Below, piece after piece: positions 48,188 to 57,249 of a stretch of 64,000 nucleotides of DNA; position 1 is the first letter of the stretch, and the number at the start of each line of letters is the position of its first letter. The stretch is taken from contig NZ_MRBK01000005.1 of NCBI RefSeq assembly GCF_001969815.1, positions 1-64,000 of the forward strand, in the 5' to 3' direction. Both the position numbers and the translations under genes were made by a program. The notes beneath the pieces were generated by a model. It did no database searches, was not told the origin of the DNA, and saw only the letters and a list, made by a program, of their open reading frames with translations. This stretch comes from Bacillus swezeyi. GTDB taxonomy: Bacteria > Bacillota > Bacilli > Bacillales > Bacillaceae.

Positions 48188-49000
48188 ATGGAAACAAAAC
48201 CATATTTAATCGCATTAGACTTAGACGGTACATTATTAAAAGATGACAAGACCATATCTGAAGGCTCTGCCCAAGTCATTCGCCAGCTTCGGGAAGACGG
48301 CCATAAAGTGTGCATCTCTACGGGCAGGCCGTTTCGGGCAAGCTCATTGTATTATGATCAGCTTCAGCTCGATACGCCGATCGTCAATTTCAACGGAGCG
48401 TTCGTCCATCACCCGAAGGATGAGAGCTGGGGAAGATTTCACACATCGCTCGATCTCGATGTGGTCAAACGGATAGTTGAAGTCAGCGAGTCATACAACG
48501 TACATAATATACTTGCTGAAATCGTTGATGATGTGTACTTCCACTACCATGATGAAAAATTGATTGACGTCTTTACAATGGGAAGCCCGAATATCACAGT
48601 CGGTGATTTAAGAACAAATCTCGGCCAAGATGTAACAAGCGTTCTCATCCATGCCAAAGAAGAGGATGTTCCGGCGATCCGTTCCTATCTGTCAGACGTT
48701 CATGCGGAAATGGTCGACCACAGAAGATGGGCCGCTCCATGGCATGTCATCGAACTGATCAAAAGCGGCATTAATAAAGCGGTCGGCCTGCAAAAGATTA
48801 CGGATTACTACGGTATTCCGCCTGAGCGCGTCATCGCCTTCGGTGATGAAGACAACGACCTCGAAATGCTTGAATTCGCAGGCTGCGGCGTGGCGATGGG
48901 CAATGGAATCACAGGCGTCAAAAGCATTGCCGACCAGGTTGCAAAATCGAATGAAGAAGACGGCATCGCTCACTTTTTGAAGGATTACTTCGCTTTATAA
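48188..49000 (+). CDS. yitU: YitU, Cof-type HAD phosphatase
   Basis: A 270-residue HAD hydrolase. The motif I nucleophile is in ALDLDGTLL (about residues 10-18), with motif IV GDEDNDLEML (about 217). Members dephosphorylate sugar phosphates or flavin intermediates; B. subtilis YitU has been reported to act on the riboflavin pathway phosphate intermediate. It starts at ATG 48188. Confidence 0.9.
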   Translation: METKPYLIALDLDGTLLKDDKTISEGSAQVIRQLREDGHKVCISTGRPFRASSLYYDQLQLDTPIVNFNGAFVHHPKDESWGRFHTSLDLDVVKRIVEVSESYNVHNILAEIVDDVYFHYHDEKLIDVFTMGSPNITVGDLRTNLGQDVTSVLIHAKEEDVPAIRSYLSDVHAEMVDHRRWAAPWHVIELIKSGINKAVGLQKITDYYGIPPERVIAFGDEDNDLEMLEFAGCGVAMGNGITGVKSIADQVAKSNEEDGIAHFLKDYFAL

Positions 49001-49054
49001 TTTTATAATTTGCCATTCATAAACAGGTTTTCAAAACGGCAATACTAGGAGAAG

Positions 49055-49075
49055 GCGGTCGTAAAAGACCGTCCA
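49055..49075 (+). other. Hairpin between yitU and a small ORF
   Basis: GGCGGTC / GACCGTCC arms around six bases, without a T run. It may be a weak terminator of yitU or a leader structure of the small ORF at 49100. Confidence 0.35.
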
Positions 49076-49099
49076 ACTCGTTTTAAGGGGGCAGTCAAG

Positions 49100-49240
49100 A
49101 TGGGTAAACGAAGCAAATCGAAACGGTTTATTCAGCAAGGCAAAGACTCGCTTAAACAGCATGCCGAAAGGTTCCCTTATCGTTCCACATTAGAAGAAGC
49201 TGAACAGCGCACCGGTCCGACGGAATGCGGAGGACTGTAA
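49100..49240 (+). CDS. Small basic protein (46 aa), unknown
   Basis: ATG 49100 follows AAGGGGGCAG and opens a 46-codon frame. The product is very basic at its N-terminus (MGKRSKSKRFIQQGKDSLKQ) and ends in a Cys-Gly-Gly (ECGGL). It overlaps the ribosome binding site of the next small gene, so the two are likely co-transcribed. It was not recognised. A spore or nucleic-acid binding role is only a guess from composition. Confidence 0.65.
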   Translation: MGKRSKSKRFIQQGKDSLKQHAERFPYRSTLEEAEQRTGPTECGGL

Positions 49241-49242
49241 AC

Positions 49243-49440
49243 ATGAGAAACGAATTGTTTCAAATGGCAAAGACAGCCGTTCAGGAAGCTGAAACATTGG
49301 CAAACACAGCGGAAGCGAGCGAGCAAATGAAAGCGATTGAAAGAGCGAAAAATGCCGTTTCTTCCGCATATGCCAATTCCACTGATGCAGAGCGCCGCGA
49401 GCTTCACACTCTTCAGGAACAGCTAGACAAACTATCATAA
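49243..49440 (+). CDS. DUF3813-like small protein (65 aa)
   Basis: A 65-residue, mostly helical protein (MRNELFQMAKTAVQEAE ... KNAVSSAYANSTDAERREL) resembling the DUF3813 family, which includes B. subtilis YizC. ATG 49243 follows GGAGG nine bases upstream, within the end of the preceding ORF. Function unknown. Confidence 0.75.
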   Translation: MRNELFQMAKTAVQEAETLANTAEASEQMKAIERAKNAVSSAYANSTDAERRELHTLQEQLDKLS

Positions 49441-49476
49441 AAACAGACTTGCAGGAAAACCATGTCCTTGCAAGCT

Positions 49477-49514
49477 AAAAAGAGTCTGTGCCGGCGGCAC
49501 AGACTCTTTTTTTC
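49477..49514 (+). terminator. Terminator after the small-gene pair
   Basis: A 12-bp-plus stem AAAGAGTCTGTGCC / GGCACAGACTCTTT with seven T. Confidence 0.9.
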
Positions 49515-49566
49515 ATCGTAAAATCAAGATTTTGTCTTTAGCGCCCCTCATCATTCCACAAAAAGT

Positions 49567-49595
49567 TTGACATCTGAAGCAAAAGAGAGTACATT
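49567..49595 (+). promoter_or_regulatory. Promoter of guaC
   Basis: Perfect TTGACA and a TACATT -10 are 17 bp apart; transcription would begin near 49602. Confidence 0.75.
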
Positions 49596-49598
49596 ATA

Positions 49599-49642
49599 AA
49601 AGGCGAACATTTTATATAAAATTAAAATTATCATTCGTTTTT
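49599..49642 (+). promoter_or_regulatory. Candidate PurR box pair at guaC
   Basis: Two inverted near-matches to the PurBox AWWWCCGAACWWT lie at 49599-49611 (11 of 13) and, on the minus strand, 49630-49642 (10 of 13), separated by 18 bases. Their position just downstream of the start point suits repression. PurR control of GMP reductase is known in B. subtilis. Confidence 0.55.
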
Positions 49643-49655
49643 AGAGGTGAATATC

Positions 49656-50636
49656 ATGGAAAACGTGTTTGATTATGAAGACATTCAATTAATTCCTGCA
49701 AAATGCATTGTCAGCAGCCGTTCTGAATGCGATACATCCGTCAGTCTTGGCGGACGGACATTTAAGCTGCCTGTAGTGCCGGCCAATATGCAGACCATTA
49801 TCGATGAGAAACTGGCGGTTTCATTGGCCGAAAACGGTTACTTTTATGTGATGCACCGCTTTGAACCCGAGAAACGGCTCGGTTTTATAAAGGACATGCG
49901 CTCGCGCGGCTTATTTTCTTCCATCAGCGTAGGGGTCAAAGATGAGGAATATCAATTTGTACAACAGTTGTCACAAGAAAATATAACACCTGAATATATA
50001 ACGATTGACATCGCACACGGACATTCTAATGCCGTCATTCAAATGATCCAGCATATCAAGAAACATTTGCCGAATAGTTTTGTCATCGCCGGAAATGTCG
50101 GAACGCCGGAAGCGGTGAGAGAGCTCGAAAACGCCGGAGCGGACGCGACAAAGGTCGGGATCGGACCCGGAAAAGTATGCATCACTAAAATTAAAACGGG
50201 TTTTGGAACCGGCGGTTGGCAATTGGCTGCGCTGCGCTGGTGCGCCAAAGCCGCAAGCAAACCGATCATCGCCGATGGAGGCATCCGCACCTATGGAGAC
50301 ATTGCAAAGTCAATCAGATTCGGCGCAACCATGGTGATGATCGGCTCATTATTTGCCGGACACGAAGAGTCCCCAGGGCAAACGATTGAAAAGGACGGAA
50401 AGCTCTATAAAGAGTACTTTGGCTCAGCTTCAGAATTTCAAAAAGGCGAAAAGAAAAACGTAGAAGGCAAGAAGATGTATGTCGAACATAAAGGCGCGAT
50501 GATGGATACGCTGACTGAAATGGAACAGGATCTTCAATCCTCTATCTCCTATGCGGGAGGAAAAAAACTTGACGCGATCCGTAATGTAGATTATGTAGTC
50601 GTCAAAAATTCCATCTTTAATGGAGATCAATATTAA
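49656..50636 (+). CDS. guaC: GMP reductase
   Basis: A 326-residue IMPDH-family enzyme that deaminates and reduces GMP to IMP for purine interconversion. The catalytic Cys is in [11 protein letters not shown] (Cys174). ATG 49656 after AGAGGTGA is chosen over an upstream ATG for the ribosome binding site and family length. In B. subtilis guaC lies elsewhere, so this placement is species-specific. Confidence 0.95.
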   Translation: MENVFDYEDIQLIPAKCIVSSRSECDTSVSLGGRTFKLPVVPANMQTIIDEKLAVSLAENGYFYVMHRFEPEKRLGFIKDMRSRGLFSSISVGVKDEEYQFVQQLSQENITPEYITIDIAHGHSNAVIQMIQHIKKHLPNSFVIAGNVGTPEAVRELENAGADATKVGIGPGKVCITKIKTGFGTGGWQLAALRWCAKAASKPIIADGGIRTYGDIAKSIRFGATMVMIGSLFAGHEESPGQTIEKDGKLYKEYFGSASEFQKGEKKNVEGKKMYVEHKGAMMDTLTEMEQDLQSSISYAGGKKLDAIRNVDYVVVKNSIFNGDQY

Positions 50637-50642
50637 AAATGC

Positions 50643-50673
50643 AAAAGAGGCATCTGGTGAAGATGCCTCTTTT
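50643..50673. terminator. Bidirectional terminator guaC / ipi
   Basis: A 13-bp stem AAAAGAGGCATCT / AGATGCCTCTTTT between convergent genes. Confidence 0.85.
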
Positions 50674-50748
50674 CAATACCATTTATCAGGTTTTCGGCGC
50701 AGTCTCCCGGCTGTATGCCGTCATCTCATCGGCCAGACCAGCTTCTTC

Positions 50749-51204
50749 TCACTTCACTTCAAATGTTTTGCTTGCCCTCAATGCTGAAGCAAGCTGTTCC
50801 GTCCTTCCCTTGAACATAACGTTCACTTCATATTGACCCGGTTCGGGCACTTCTTTCCAGACATCTGTCAAATCGTATGTCTCTTTTGGATTCAATGTCA
50901 TCGTCTGAAAAGCCTGGGTAAACATCTTTCCTTTTGAATAGCGGTATCTCTCATTTCCTTCCTGATCTGTAACGACTAGCTCGAATTTCTGACCGCTGCT
51001 GAATTCAAAATCAACCGCTTCGTCCGTATTGTTCACAACTGACATTTTAAATTCGATTTCCCCCGGTTTTTGCACCGGTTCGACCGTTAACACAACACTC
51101 CCGTTCTCCACTTCTCCAGATACCTCCTTGTCAGGGCCGTATTCCCCGTTTTGACCGCATCCACCGACAAACAGCAGCATCACAATCATTGAAATCAGCC
51201 GCAT
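50749..51204 (-). CDS. ipi: BsuPI-family proteinase inhibitor, predicted lipoprotein
   Basis: A 151-residue protein whose C-terminal 115 residues closely match B. subtilis BsuPI (FKMSVVNNT ... KMFTQAF ... [13 protein letters not shown]), an inhibitor of the intracellular serine protease ISP. Here a lipoprotein signal peptide with lipobox VGGC (Cys16) precedes it, which the B. subtilis protein as recalled does not have. It lies 16 bases after yitT. See findings. Confidence 0.85.
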   Translation of the reverse strand: MRLISMIVMLLFVGGCGQNGEYGPDKEVSGEVENGSVVLTVEPVQKPGEIEFKMSVVNNTDEAVDFEFSSGQKFELVVTDQEGNERYRYSKGKMFTQAFQTMTLNPKETYDLTDVWKEVPEPGQYEVNVMFKGRTEQLASALRASKTFEVK

Positions 51205-51220
51205 TCATTCAACCCTTTCA

Positions 51221-52063
51221 TTAATCTTTGCGGAAAAACCCTAAAACCTGAGTTGTTTGTACGACATTTGTAAAAGCGTTTGGATCAACTTCATTAATAA
51301 TTTTTTCTAAATCGTATAATTCATACCTCGTGATGACAATGACCATCATATCTTTTTGCTCATTGGTAAAAGCGCCTTTTGCCGGTACGGTTGTAATGCC
51401 GCGGACCATTTTTCCGTAGATTGCTTCCTTGATCTCCTCCGCTTTCTTTGTGACGATCATGACGGTAAGTTTGGCATGGCGGGTGTGAATCGCATCAATC
51501 ACCCTTGTTGTCACATATAGTGTAACGAGCGTATATAATGCTTTCTCCCAACCGTTCAATAATCCTGCTGTTAAAATGATCGCTCCGTTTAAAATAAAGA
51601 AATAGGTGCCGATCGGTTTATCTTTCCATTTCGCCAGTATCATGGCGATGATATCCAGACCGCCCGTTGAAGCCCCGTATTTCAGCGTCAGACCGATGCC
51701 GATCGCAGCGATCACCCCGCCAAAAACGGCGTTCAGCAAAATATCGTTTGACAGACTGGTTTCAGGAAGCATCCCTAGAAACACCGTTGTCAGTGCAACG
51801 CTTAAAATGCTGTAAATCGTAAAAGAACGCCCGACCTTCAGCCAGCCTAAAATGCCGACTGGAATATTCAAAATAAACAACAGCGTTCCCGTTGAAAAAT
51901 AGATGGGGCTGTACTGGTCAAGCGCACTCGATAAAAGCTGCGCTACACCTGTAAATCCGCTGGCATAGACATCTGCTGGAATGAGAAATAAATTTAAGCC
52001 GATGGCATTCAGCAAGGCGCCGATGATGACAATGAACAATTTTTTTGCTTCAGCTATGACCAT
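51221..52063 (-). CDS. yitT: YitT-family integral membrane protein
   Basis: A 280-residue protein with DUF161 membrane domains (about five segments) and a C-terminal cytoplasmic DUF2179 domain (about 200-280). Function unknown. ATG 52063 follows GGAGGAAC. It is followed by ipi on the same strand. Confidence 0.9.
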   Translation of the reverse strand: MVIAEAKKLFIVIIGALLNAIGLNLFLIPADVYASGFTGVAQLLSSALDQYSPIYFSTGTLLFILNIPVGILGWLKVGRSFTIYSILSVALTTVFLGMLPETSLSNDILLNAVFGGVIAAIGIGLTLKYGASTGGLDIIAMILAKWKDKPIGTYFFILNGAIILTAGLLNGWEKALYTLVTLYVTTRVIDAIHTRHAKLTVMIVTKKAEEIKEAIYGKMVRGITTVPAKGAFTNEQKDMMVIVITRYELYDLEKIINEVDPNAFTNVVQTTQVLGFFRKD

Positions 52064-52229
52064 TTTTTGAGTTCCTCCGCTTATTCCGTATATATTTGGT
52101 TTACCCATAAAACAATATTTTGAAAACGTCAATATTAAAATATATGATATAGTTGATCTGAAACGAAACCAAGCCTCCGAAGGCCGGCAACCTTTTTATA
52201 TCAACCATTTTCAGAAAGAAGGGGTTCAA

Positions 52230-53090
52230 ATGACCGTTCACCTTTTAGCCGACAGTGCGGCTGATTTGCCTAAATCATTTTATGATGAGCATCACATCTC
52301 GTTCATTCCTTTACGAGTGCTTCTCGATGAAAAAGAATATGATGATCTCCTGACGATTCAGCCTCTAGACGTCTATGAAGCGATGCGCAATGGCAAAGCG
52401 CCAAAAACCTCCCAGCCGTCTCTCAAGTTTTTGAAAGACACCTTCAGTGAACTGGCGGAACAAAACAAACCCGCTTTATATATCGCCTTTTCCTCAGAGC
52501 TTTCGGGAACATATCAGACGGCTGTAATGGCAGCAAACGAGGTCAAGGAAGAATTCCCGGACTTCGATTTGCGAATCATTGATTCGAAATGCGCTTCATT
52601 AGGCTATGGGCTTGCTGTAAAGCACGCTCTCACGCTCGCAACTAACGGCAATACAATACAAGAAATTGAGCCGTCTGTAAAGAACTTTTGCGAACATCTT
52701 GAACATATTTTTACCGTCGACGATTTGACCTACTTGGCCAGAGGCGGCAGAATCAGCAAAGCATCGGCATTTGTCGGGGGGCTTTTGAATATTAAGCCGC
52801 TTCTGCATGTTGAAGACGGAAAGCTTGTCCCCTTGGAAAAAATCAGAGGCAAAAAGAAATTGCTGAGACGAATCATTGAGCTGATGAAAGAAAGAAGCCT
52901 GGATTTAAGCGATCAGACGATCGGCATCAGCCATGGGGATGACGCCGAAACAGCCGAAGAAATCAAAGGGCTGATAGAAGCTGAATTTCAGCCGAAAGAG
53001 ATCGTCGTCAACATGATCGGTTCAGCCGTCGGCGCCCATGCGGGTCCGGGAACCTTGGCCATCTTTTTCCCAGGGAAAGAAAAAAGATAA
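52230..53090 (+). CDS. yitS: DegV-family fatty-acid binding protein YitS
   Basis: A 286-residue DegV protein ([10 protein letters not shown], GVIGxHxGPGT-like end [12 protein letters not shown]). DegV proteins bind fatty acids and can serve FakA kinases. It starts at ATG 52230 after GAAAGAAGG. Confidence 0.92.
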   Translation: MTVHLLADSAADLPKSFYDEHHISFIPLRVLLDEKEYDDLLTIQPLDVYEAMRNGKAPKTSQPSLKFLKDTFSELAEQNKPALYIAFSSELSGTYQTAVMAANEVKEEFPDFDLRIIDSKCASLGYGLAVKHALTLATNGNTIQEIEPSVKNFCEHLEHIFTVDDLTYLARGGRISKASAFVGGLLNIKPLLHVEDGKLVPLEKIRGKKKLLRRIIELMKERSLDLSDQTIGISHGDDAETAEEIKGLIEAEFQPKEIVVNMIGSAVGAHAGPGTLAIFFPGKEKR

Positions 53091-53097
53091 TGAAGTC

Positions 53098-53123
53098 AGG
53101 CCTGCTTTTATAAAAGCAGGCCT
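53098..53123. other. Hairpin between yitS and the GerPA-like gene
   Basis: AGGCCTGCTTTTATAAAAGCAGGCCT is a 12-bp palindrome-like stem without a T run; probably terminator-like for convergent genes. Confidence 0.45.
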
Positions 53124-53130
53124 TCATCGT

Positions 53131-53337
53131 TCAGCTTTCTTCGGTAATTGTTTCTTCGCCGACTGCCGGCGAAAGCTGGCTGCCAAAAAAGTCGGCAGCC
53201 GCAAGGCCGATATTTGGACCTCCGGCACCCTCAACGACTTTCTCCATCGTGATCGGACTAATCCTGTACGCCCCGCCAAAATTCACAATTCCTCCGTCTC
53301 CAACATGATGAATGTAAACCGAACAGCAATGTTTCAT
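53131..53337 (-). CDS. GerPA/GerPF-like spore protein
   Basis: A 68-residue protein. The stretch GIVNFGGAYRISPI (residues 16-29) followed by a Gly/Asn-rich part and an acidic tail is typical of the GerPA/GerPF family, small spore proteins that let germinants reach the inner membrane. Here the gene stands alone, without the other gerP genes. ATG 53337 follows AAAGGAG. Confidence 0.75.
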   Translation of the reverse strand: MKHCCSVYIHHVGDGGIVNFGGAYRISPITMEKVVEGAGGPNIGLAAADFFGSQLSPAVGEETITEES

Positions 53338-53495
53338 ACCATTTCTCCTTTTTTTGGGTCATATAAATATATTTATGCTGTTGATACTAGAAGGCATAAA
53401 CTTCCCGGCAAAAAAACATCAGGCTAAAGAGAGTACATAGTTTCCATCCTAGGTGAGCATTCTAAAAGCAACATTTTGACGGGAGGTGCCGCCTC

Positions 53496-53618
53496 ATGAA
53501 AGATGACGATAAAAAACCGGTTGACAACAACGCCGTCAACCAGCAAAAAAACCGGCTCGCCGAAAAGAACAGACAAGCCGGAAAACACCAAGATTCGAAA
53601 AAACCGCATCATCTATAA
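53496..53618 (+). CDS. Small hydrophilic Lys/Asn/Gln-rich protein (40 aa)
   Basis: ATG 53496 follows GGGAGGTG and opens 40 codons. The product is very hydrophilic, rich in Lys, Asp, Asn and Gln (KDDDKKPVDNN ...). Its composition resembles minor small acid-soluble spore proteins such as SspP, but it was not identified. Its neighbour is a GerPA-like gene. Confidence 0.55.
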   Translation: MKDDDKKPVDNNAVNQQKNRLAEKNRQAGKHQDSKKPHHL

Positions 53619-53649
53619 AAAATTGGCGGCGTCCAAACAGAACGCCGCC
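53616..53649 (-). terminator. Terminator of yitL
   Basis: Perfect 8-bp stem GGCGGCGT / ACGCCGCC with six T on the minus strand, eight bases after the yitL stop. Confidence 0.8.
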
Positions 53650-53656
53650 GCTTCCT

Positions 53657-54505
53657 CTATTTTTTCTCGTATGTCCAGCCTTCTTCCTGATAGACCTTAT
53701 CCTGTTTCATCAGGTGGCCGAGCGCCCTTTTAAACGCCGCTTTGCTCATATTGAACCGCGTTTTGATGTCTTCAGGATCGCTCTTATCCCAGTACGGCAT
53801 CGCGCCGTTTCTCGATCTCATATAGGACAGAATTTCTTCGGCATCTACAGACAAGGCATCCTGCTTTCTCGGCAGAAGCGACAAATTAACCGAACCGTCT
53901 TCTTTGACTTTAATCACCCTTGCCGTCAGCTTCTCACCCAGCCTCGGCTCTTCTTTTCTTTCCGATGAATGGATGAACCCCCTGATGCCGCCGTCGGAAA
54001 TCATAAAAGATCCCGAAGCGATGAGACGGTATACAGTTCCTGAAAGCTCTTTATTCATGAAATCAGGCGAAGCATCGTGAAAAAGCTCGCTGATCTTATC
54101 CTCCGGAGCCGGCTTGGCAAACATCCGTCCATGGCTCGTGATTTTCAGCATGCAGTACAGCCTGTCCCCTTTTTTAGGCCAGACTGATTCATAAGGCGGT
54201 AGATGTTCGTTGGCGACAAGCGCATCCTTTGTGAGCCCGACATCGACGAACACCCCCATGCCGCTGACGGCATCCACGACTTCCACCCAATCGTAGTGAT
54301 CAGCGCTGATGATCGGTTTTCTCATCGTAGCCGCCAAGCGCCCCTCATGATCGACATACACAAAGACGTCGACTTCTTCCAGACCATCTATATCCTCGAT
54401 GATCTCGCTGTGATGGAGGAGAATCGATTCATCTCCGTCCGTCAAAAAGTACCCGTAGTCGGCTTTGTGATCTATTTGCAAAGTTAATTGCTGTCCCGGT
54501 CTCAT
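53657..54505 (-). CDS. yitL: CvfB/YitL, S1-like RNA-binding virulence factor B family
   Basis: A 282-residue protein with three S1-like OB domains and a winged-helix C-terminal domain (about 225-282), as in the CvfB family that affects gene regulation in staphylococci. ATG 54505 follows AAGGAAG. Function in Bacillus is not established. Confidence 0.88.
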   Translation of the reverse strand: MRPGQQLTLQIDHKADYGYFLTDGDESILLHHSEIIEDIDGLEEVDVFVYVDHEGRLAATMRKPIISADHYDWVEVVDAVSGMGVFVDVGLTKDALVANEHLPPYESVWPKKGDRLYCMLKITSHGRMFAKPAPEDKISELFHDASPDFMNKELSGTVYRLIASGSFMISDGGIRGFIHSSERKEEPRLGEKLTARVIKVKEDGSVNLSLLPRKQDALSVDAEEILSYMRSRNGAMPYWDKSDPEDIKTRFNMSKAAFKRALGHLMKQDKVYQEEGWTYEKK

Positions 54506-54662
54506 ATTGATTCTTCCTTTCTTCATGCACCTGTTCTATTAATGTATTCCTCCAATGTTCAAATTATTGCCAGATAACGGCCAGGCAAAACCGTACCATA
54601 TTGGAAGTTTCACCTTATTCTACTATAATTGACTCATAAGTAAAATGGATGGAGGTTTTCAC

Positions 54663-55154
54663 ATGGCAAAAGAAAGCTCATTTGACATCGTGTCAAAGGT
54701 TGAGATGCCTGAAGTTCAAAACGCAATTCAAACCGCTCTTAAAGAAATCGGCGCACGCTATGATTTCAAAGGATCAAAAAGCAACATCACACTTGACGGT
54801 GACGAGCTTGTGCTTGTCTCAGACGACGAATTTAAAATGAACCAGCTCAAAGACGTCCTTGTCGGCAAACTGATCAAGCGCAATGTCCCGACAAAAAACA
54901 TCGAATACGCCAAACTGGAAAACGCTTCCGGCGGCACCGTCAGACAGCGCGGCAAATTGGTGCAGGGCATCGATAAAGAAAACGCAAAGAAAATCAACAA
55001 TTTGATCAAAAAATCGGGGCTTAAGGTCAAATCCCAAGTGCAGGATGATCAAATCCGTGTAACCGGAAAAAATAAAGACGAGCTCCAGCAAATCATCGGC
55101 CTTGTCAGAGAAGCCGACCTTCCGATTGACGTCCAATTTATAAATTTTCGATAA
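54663..55154 (+). CDS. yitK: YajQ/UPF0234 nucleotide-binding protein YitK
   Basis: A 163-residue protein of two RNA-recognition-like ferredoxin folds ([13 protein letters not shown]). The family binds nucleotides, including cyclic di-GMP in some bacteria. ATG 54663 after GGAGG is chosen for the ribosome binding site and length. Confidence 0.93.
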   Translation: MAKESSFDIVSKVEMPEVQNAIQTALKEIGARYDFKGSKSNITLDGDELVLVSDDEFKMNQLKDVLVGKLIKRNVPTKNIEYAKLENASGGTVRQRGKLVQGIDKENAKKINNLIKKSGLKVKSQVQDDQIRVTGKNKDELQQIIGLVREADLPIDVQFINFR

Positions 55155-55231
55155 ATTCTTAATTTACTGTTGATTATTCCCCCGATTTTCGGTAAATTGA
55201 GTAAAAGTAAACAATACAAATTGAATAGCTG

Positions 55232-55390
55232 TTCTTATCAAGAGAGGCAGAGGGACTGGCCCTATGAAGCCTCAGCAACCGGTGAATGAATATTCATGAC
55301 CAAGGTGCTAAATCCAGCAAGCAGACTGCTTGGAAGATAAGAAGACGGACATTTGTCGCTTAAAAGTCTTCTTCTTCAGAAGACTTTTTT
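55232..55390 (+). ncRNA. SAM-I riboswitch (S-box)
   Basis: The leader has the S-box core: CTTATCAAGAGAGGCAGAGG opening the P1/P2 region, then GCCTCAGCAACC, GACCAAGGTGCTAAATCC and AAGATAAG closing P1. A terminator stem AAAAGTCTTCT / AGAAGACTTTT with six T follows. When SAM binds, the terminator forms and the yitJ-metH operon is shut off. Confidence 0.96.
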
Positions 55391-55419
55391 ATTTATCATA
55401 ATTTTCAAGGGGGAAAACA

Positions 55420-57249
55420 ATGGGTTTATTTGAAGATATAAAAAGCAAAATTTTAATCGCTGACGGCGCCATGGGTACGCTGCTCTATTCTTACGGAATC
55501 GACCGCTGTTTTGAAGAATTGAATATCTCAAAGCCCGATGAGGTGAAACGCATCCATGAAGCGTACGTGCAGGCAGGCGCCGACATCATCCAAACGAACA
55601 CGTATGGTGCAAACTTCATTAAGCTGTCCAGATACGGACTTGAAGACGAAACGAAACAAATCAATGAAAAAGCCGTCCGCATCGCCCGTTCTGCCGCGGG
55701 CTCCGCTCATGTTCTCGGAACGCTCGGCGGCATCCGGACGTTTAATAAAAACGCGTATTCACTCGAAGACATTAAAAGAAGCTTTCGCGAACAGCTTTAT
55801 CTTCTACTAAATGAACAGCCAGACGGTCTTCTTCTTGAAACCTATTATGATCTTGAAGAAGCGCGCGAAGTATTGAAGATTGCCAGAAAAGAAACGGAAC
55901 TCCCGATCATTCTGAACGTTTCGATGCATGAGGAGGGCGTTCTTCAAGACGGAACCCCGCTCAGCGAGGGCCTGAAGCTTTTGGCAGACCTCGGAGCAGA
56001 TGTGGTCGGCATCAACTGCCGCCTCGGCCCATATCACATGATCAATGCGCTTGAGGAAGTGCCGCTTTTAGAAGACGCCTACCTTTCCGTCTATCCAAAC
56101 AGCAGCCTCCCATCCCTAGTCGAAGGGCGCCTCGTCTATGAAACAGATGATCAATATTTCAGAGACAGTGCGATGGAATTTCGCAATCAAGGCGCGCGCA
56201 TCATCGGGGGCTGCTGCGGAACGACGCCGAACCACATCAGAGCGATGGCTGAAGCGGTCAAAGGACTTCCGCCGGTCACCGAAAAACATGTGAAAACGAG
56301 AAAGAAAGCAGCGGCCGCCGTCCGACATGAAAGAACAGAGCCTGCTTTAGACGAGCTGGCAAAAGAAAAACGGTCCATCATCGTCGAATTGGACCCTCCT
56401 AAACAATTAAACTTTGAAAAGTTTTTACGCGCCGCCCAAGAATTGAAGTCAGCCGGCATCGATGCCCTGACTTTGGCGGACAATTCTCTCGCCACCCCGA
56501 GAATCAGCAATGTTGCCTGTGGCGCGCTTTTAAAACAGCAGCTTGATATGAGATCGCTCGTGCATATTACATGCAGGGACCGCAACCTGATCGGCCTGCA
56601 GTCTCATTTAATGGGTCTTGATACGCTCGGACTGTCAGATGTACTGGCGATTACCGGAGATCCGTCGAAGATCGGCGATTTCCCGGGAGCCACCTCCGTC
56701 TATGACTTGACATCATTCGATTTGATCAGCCTGATTAAACAGTTTAATGAAGGATTGTCCTATTCGGGAAAACCGCTCGGCAAGAAAACGAACTTTTCTG
56801 TGGCGGCCGCCTTCAATCCGAACGTCAGACATATTGACAAAGCGGTCAAACGGATCGAGAAGAAAATCGACTGCGGGGCTGACTATTTTATTTCCCAGCC
56901 TGTCTACTCAGAGGAGCAGCTCATCAAGATTCATGAAGAAACAAAGCATCTCAAAACCCCGATCTATATCGGCGTTATGCCTTTGACAAGCAGCCGAAAT
57001 GCGGAGTTTATCCACAATGAAATTCCCGGCATCAAGCTGTCAGACGCGATCCGCGAAAAAATGGCGCTTGCGGGAAATGATAAGCAAAAACAGACTGAGG
57101 AAGGGCTTACGATCGCGCGCTCCCTGCTTGATACAGCATGCGATTTGTTTAACGGCATTTATTTGATCACACCGTTTTTACGATCTGATTTAACCGCAGA
57201 ACTGACGGCTTATATTCACAAGAAAGAAAAGGAGACGACAAATGCCTAA
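55420..57249 (+). CDS. yitJ: Homocysteine S-methyltransferase / methylenetetrahydrofolate reductase YitJ
   Basis: A 609-residue bifunctional protein. The N-terminal homocysteine S-methyltransferase domain (about 1-290) has the zinc motif GGCCGTTP (about 264). The C-terminal domain (about 320-609) is a MetF-type TIM barrel reducing methylenetetrahydrofolate to methyl-THF, the methyl donor for MetH. It starts at ATG 55420 after AAGGGGG and overlaps metH by eight bases. Confidence 0.95.
   Translation: MGLFEDIKSKILIADGAMGTLLYSYGIDRCFEELNISKPDEVKRIHEAYVQAGADIIQTNTYGANFIKLSRYGLEDETKQINEKAVRIARSAAGSAHVLGTLGGIRTFNKNAYSLEDIKRSFREQLYLLLNEQPDGLLLETYYDLEEAREVLKIARKETELPIILNVSMHEEGVLQDGTPLSEGLKLLADLGADVVGINCRLGPYHMINALEEVPLLEDAYLSVYPNSSLPSLVEGRLVYETDDQYFRDSAMEFRNQGARIIGGCCGTTPNHIRAMAEAVKGLPPVTEKHVKTRKKAAAAVRHERTEPALDELAKEKRSIIVELDPPKQLNFEKFLRAAQELKSAGIDALTLADNSLATPRISNVACGALLKQQLDMRSLVHITCRDRNLIGLQSHLMGLDTLGLSDVLAITGDPSKIGDFPGATSVYDLTSFDLISLIKQFNEGLSYSGKPLGKKTNFSVAAAFNPNVRHIDKAVKRIEKKIDCGADYFISQPVYSEEQLIKIHEETKHLKTPIYIGVMPLTSSRNAEFIHNEIPGIKLSDAIREKMALAGNDKQKQTEEGLTIARSLLDTACDLFNGIYLITPFLRSDLTAELTAYIHKKEKETTNA

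Noticed and set aside
53424..53612. Minus-strand hydrophobic frame opposite the 40-residue ORF
   Set aside because: It has no ribosome binding site and mirrors the Lys-rich plus-strand frame; the plus-strand ORF has GGGAGGTG.
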